Origin: Mesostigma viride
Lineage: Eukaryota > Streptophyta > Mesostigmatophyceae > Mesostigmatales > Mesostigmataceae
NCBI GenBank assembly: GCA_009746045.1
Contig: RPFO01000027.1
Location: 129,501 to 193,500 of the forward strand
Direction of reading: 5' to 3'
Length of the DNA stretch: 64,000 bases
Positions within the stretch are counted from its first letter, which is position 1; each line of letters opens with the position of its first letter. The notes beneath the pieces are model-generated. The model was not told the DNA's origin and made no database searches. It saw nothing but the letters and a program-made list of their open reading frames with translations. The translations under genes and the position numbers were made by a program. Positions 63,864 through 64,000 of the stretch are shown one piece after another.

Positions 63864-64000
63864 GATTAATTATTAATTAATGAGGAACATGACTCCGTTG
63901 GGAGTACATGTGGCACATAGCCCTGAGAAGGGGCATATGGCCTTTAATACGCGGGATGATGGGATGCGGTTAGTTATCACATATCCTTCCCGGCAAGGGT
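63864..64000 (-). mobile_element. 3' end of a third half-LINE-type copy, cut by window edge
   Basis: After a TTAATTATTAATTAATGA tail it reads CATGACTCCGTTGGGAGTAC and GAGAAGGGGCATATGGCCTT, closely matching 11391-11455 in the half-LINE at 11.3-13.3 kb. The body would lie beyond the window. Confidence 0.7.

Overview
This window looks like a stretch of nuclear DNA from a GC-rich, repeat-loaded, intron-rich eukaryote. A green alga (chlorophyte or prasinophyte type) is my best guess, based on base composition, dense microsatellites, large introns and the mix of L1-like, Ty3/gypsy chromovirus-like and Ty1/copia-like retroelements. The species cannot be fixed from the sequence alone. There is no prokaryotic gene organisation, CRISPR array or rRNA.

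Three host genes are supported. (1) A 5'-truncated ChAPs-family (Bud7/Bch1-like exomer cargo adaptor) gene occupies about 1.9-11.2 kb on the + strand. Its exons join in consistent phase. (2) A secreted SGNH/GDSL-like hydrolase gene of six phase-consistent exons spans 28.4-37.7 kb (+). (3) An F-box/LRR (AMN1/FBXL-type) gene runs on the - strand from about 62.8 to 51.1 kb. It carries frame breaks and is split by a copia-like retrotransposon.

Mobile DNA fills the rest. A near-intact Ty3/gypsy chromovirus-like element lies at 15021-25735 (LTRs about 99.8% identical, target duplication ACGAG, genes on the - strand). It has an extra RNase-H1-N-terminal-like small ORF and an extra ORF block after the chromodomain. 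A copia-like element lies at 51806-60301 (TSD GCTGG, LTR ends AGTT...AACT), and its protease appears to lie downstream of its integrase. An ORF1-only L1-like (half-LINE) element sits at 11333-13328 with a 10-bp TSD, and related fragments occur at 39.3-40.8 kb and 63.9 kb. RT-bearing LINE remnants lie at 41.5-43.4, 45.0-45.9, 45.96-47.2 and 48.3-50.6 kb. One of these is interrupted by a 728-bp palindrome-of-palindromes element. A TA-flanked mariner-like non-coding element is in the last intron of the SGNH gene.

The most unusual pattern is in the introns of both well-resolved host genes. They contain serial, decayed copies of the exon/intron junctions that flank them, as if these introns grew by repeated tandem duplication of their own splice junctions. 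Simple and complex satellites (CCCTT-type, CTCGAAC, CA, CTACGA, CT, CCCATCA, a 41-bp minisatellite, GAGT, GA) make up much of the remainder. Many single-base frame breaks near homopolymers, even inside young elements, suggest residual sequencing indels.
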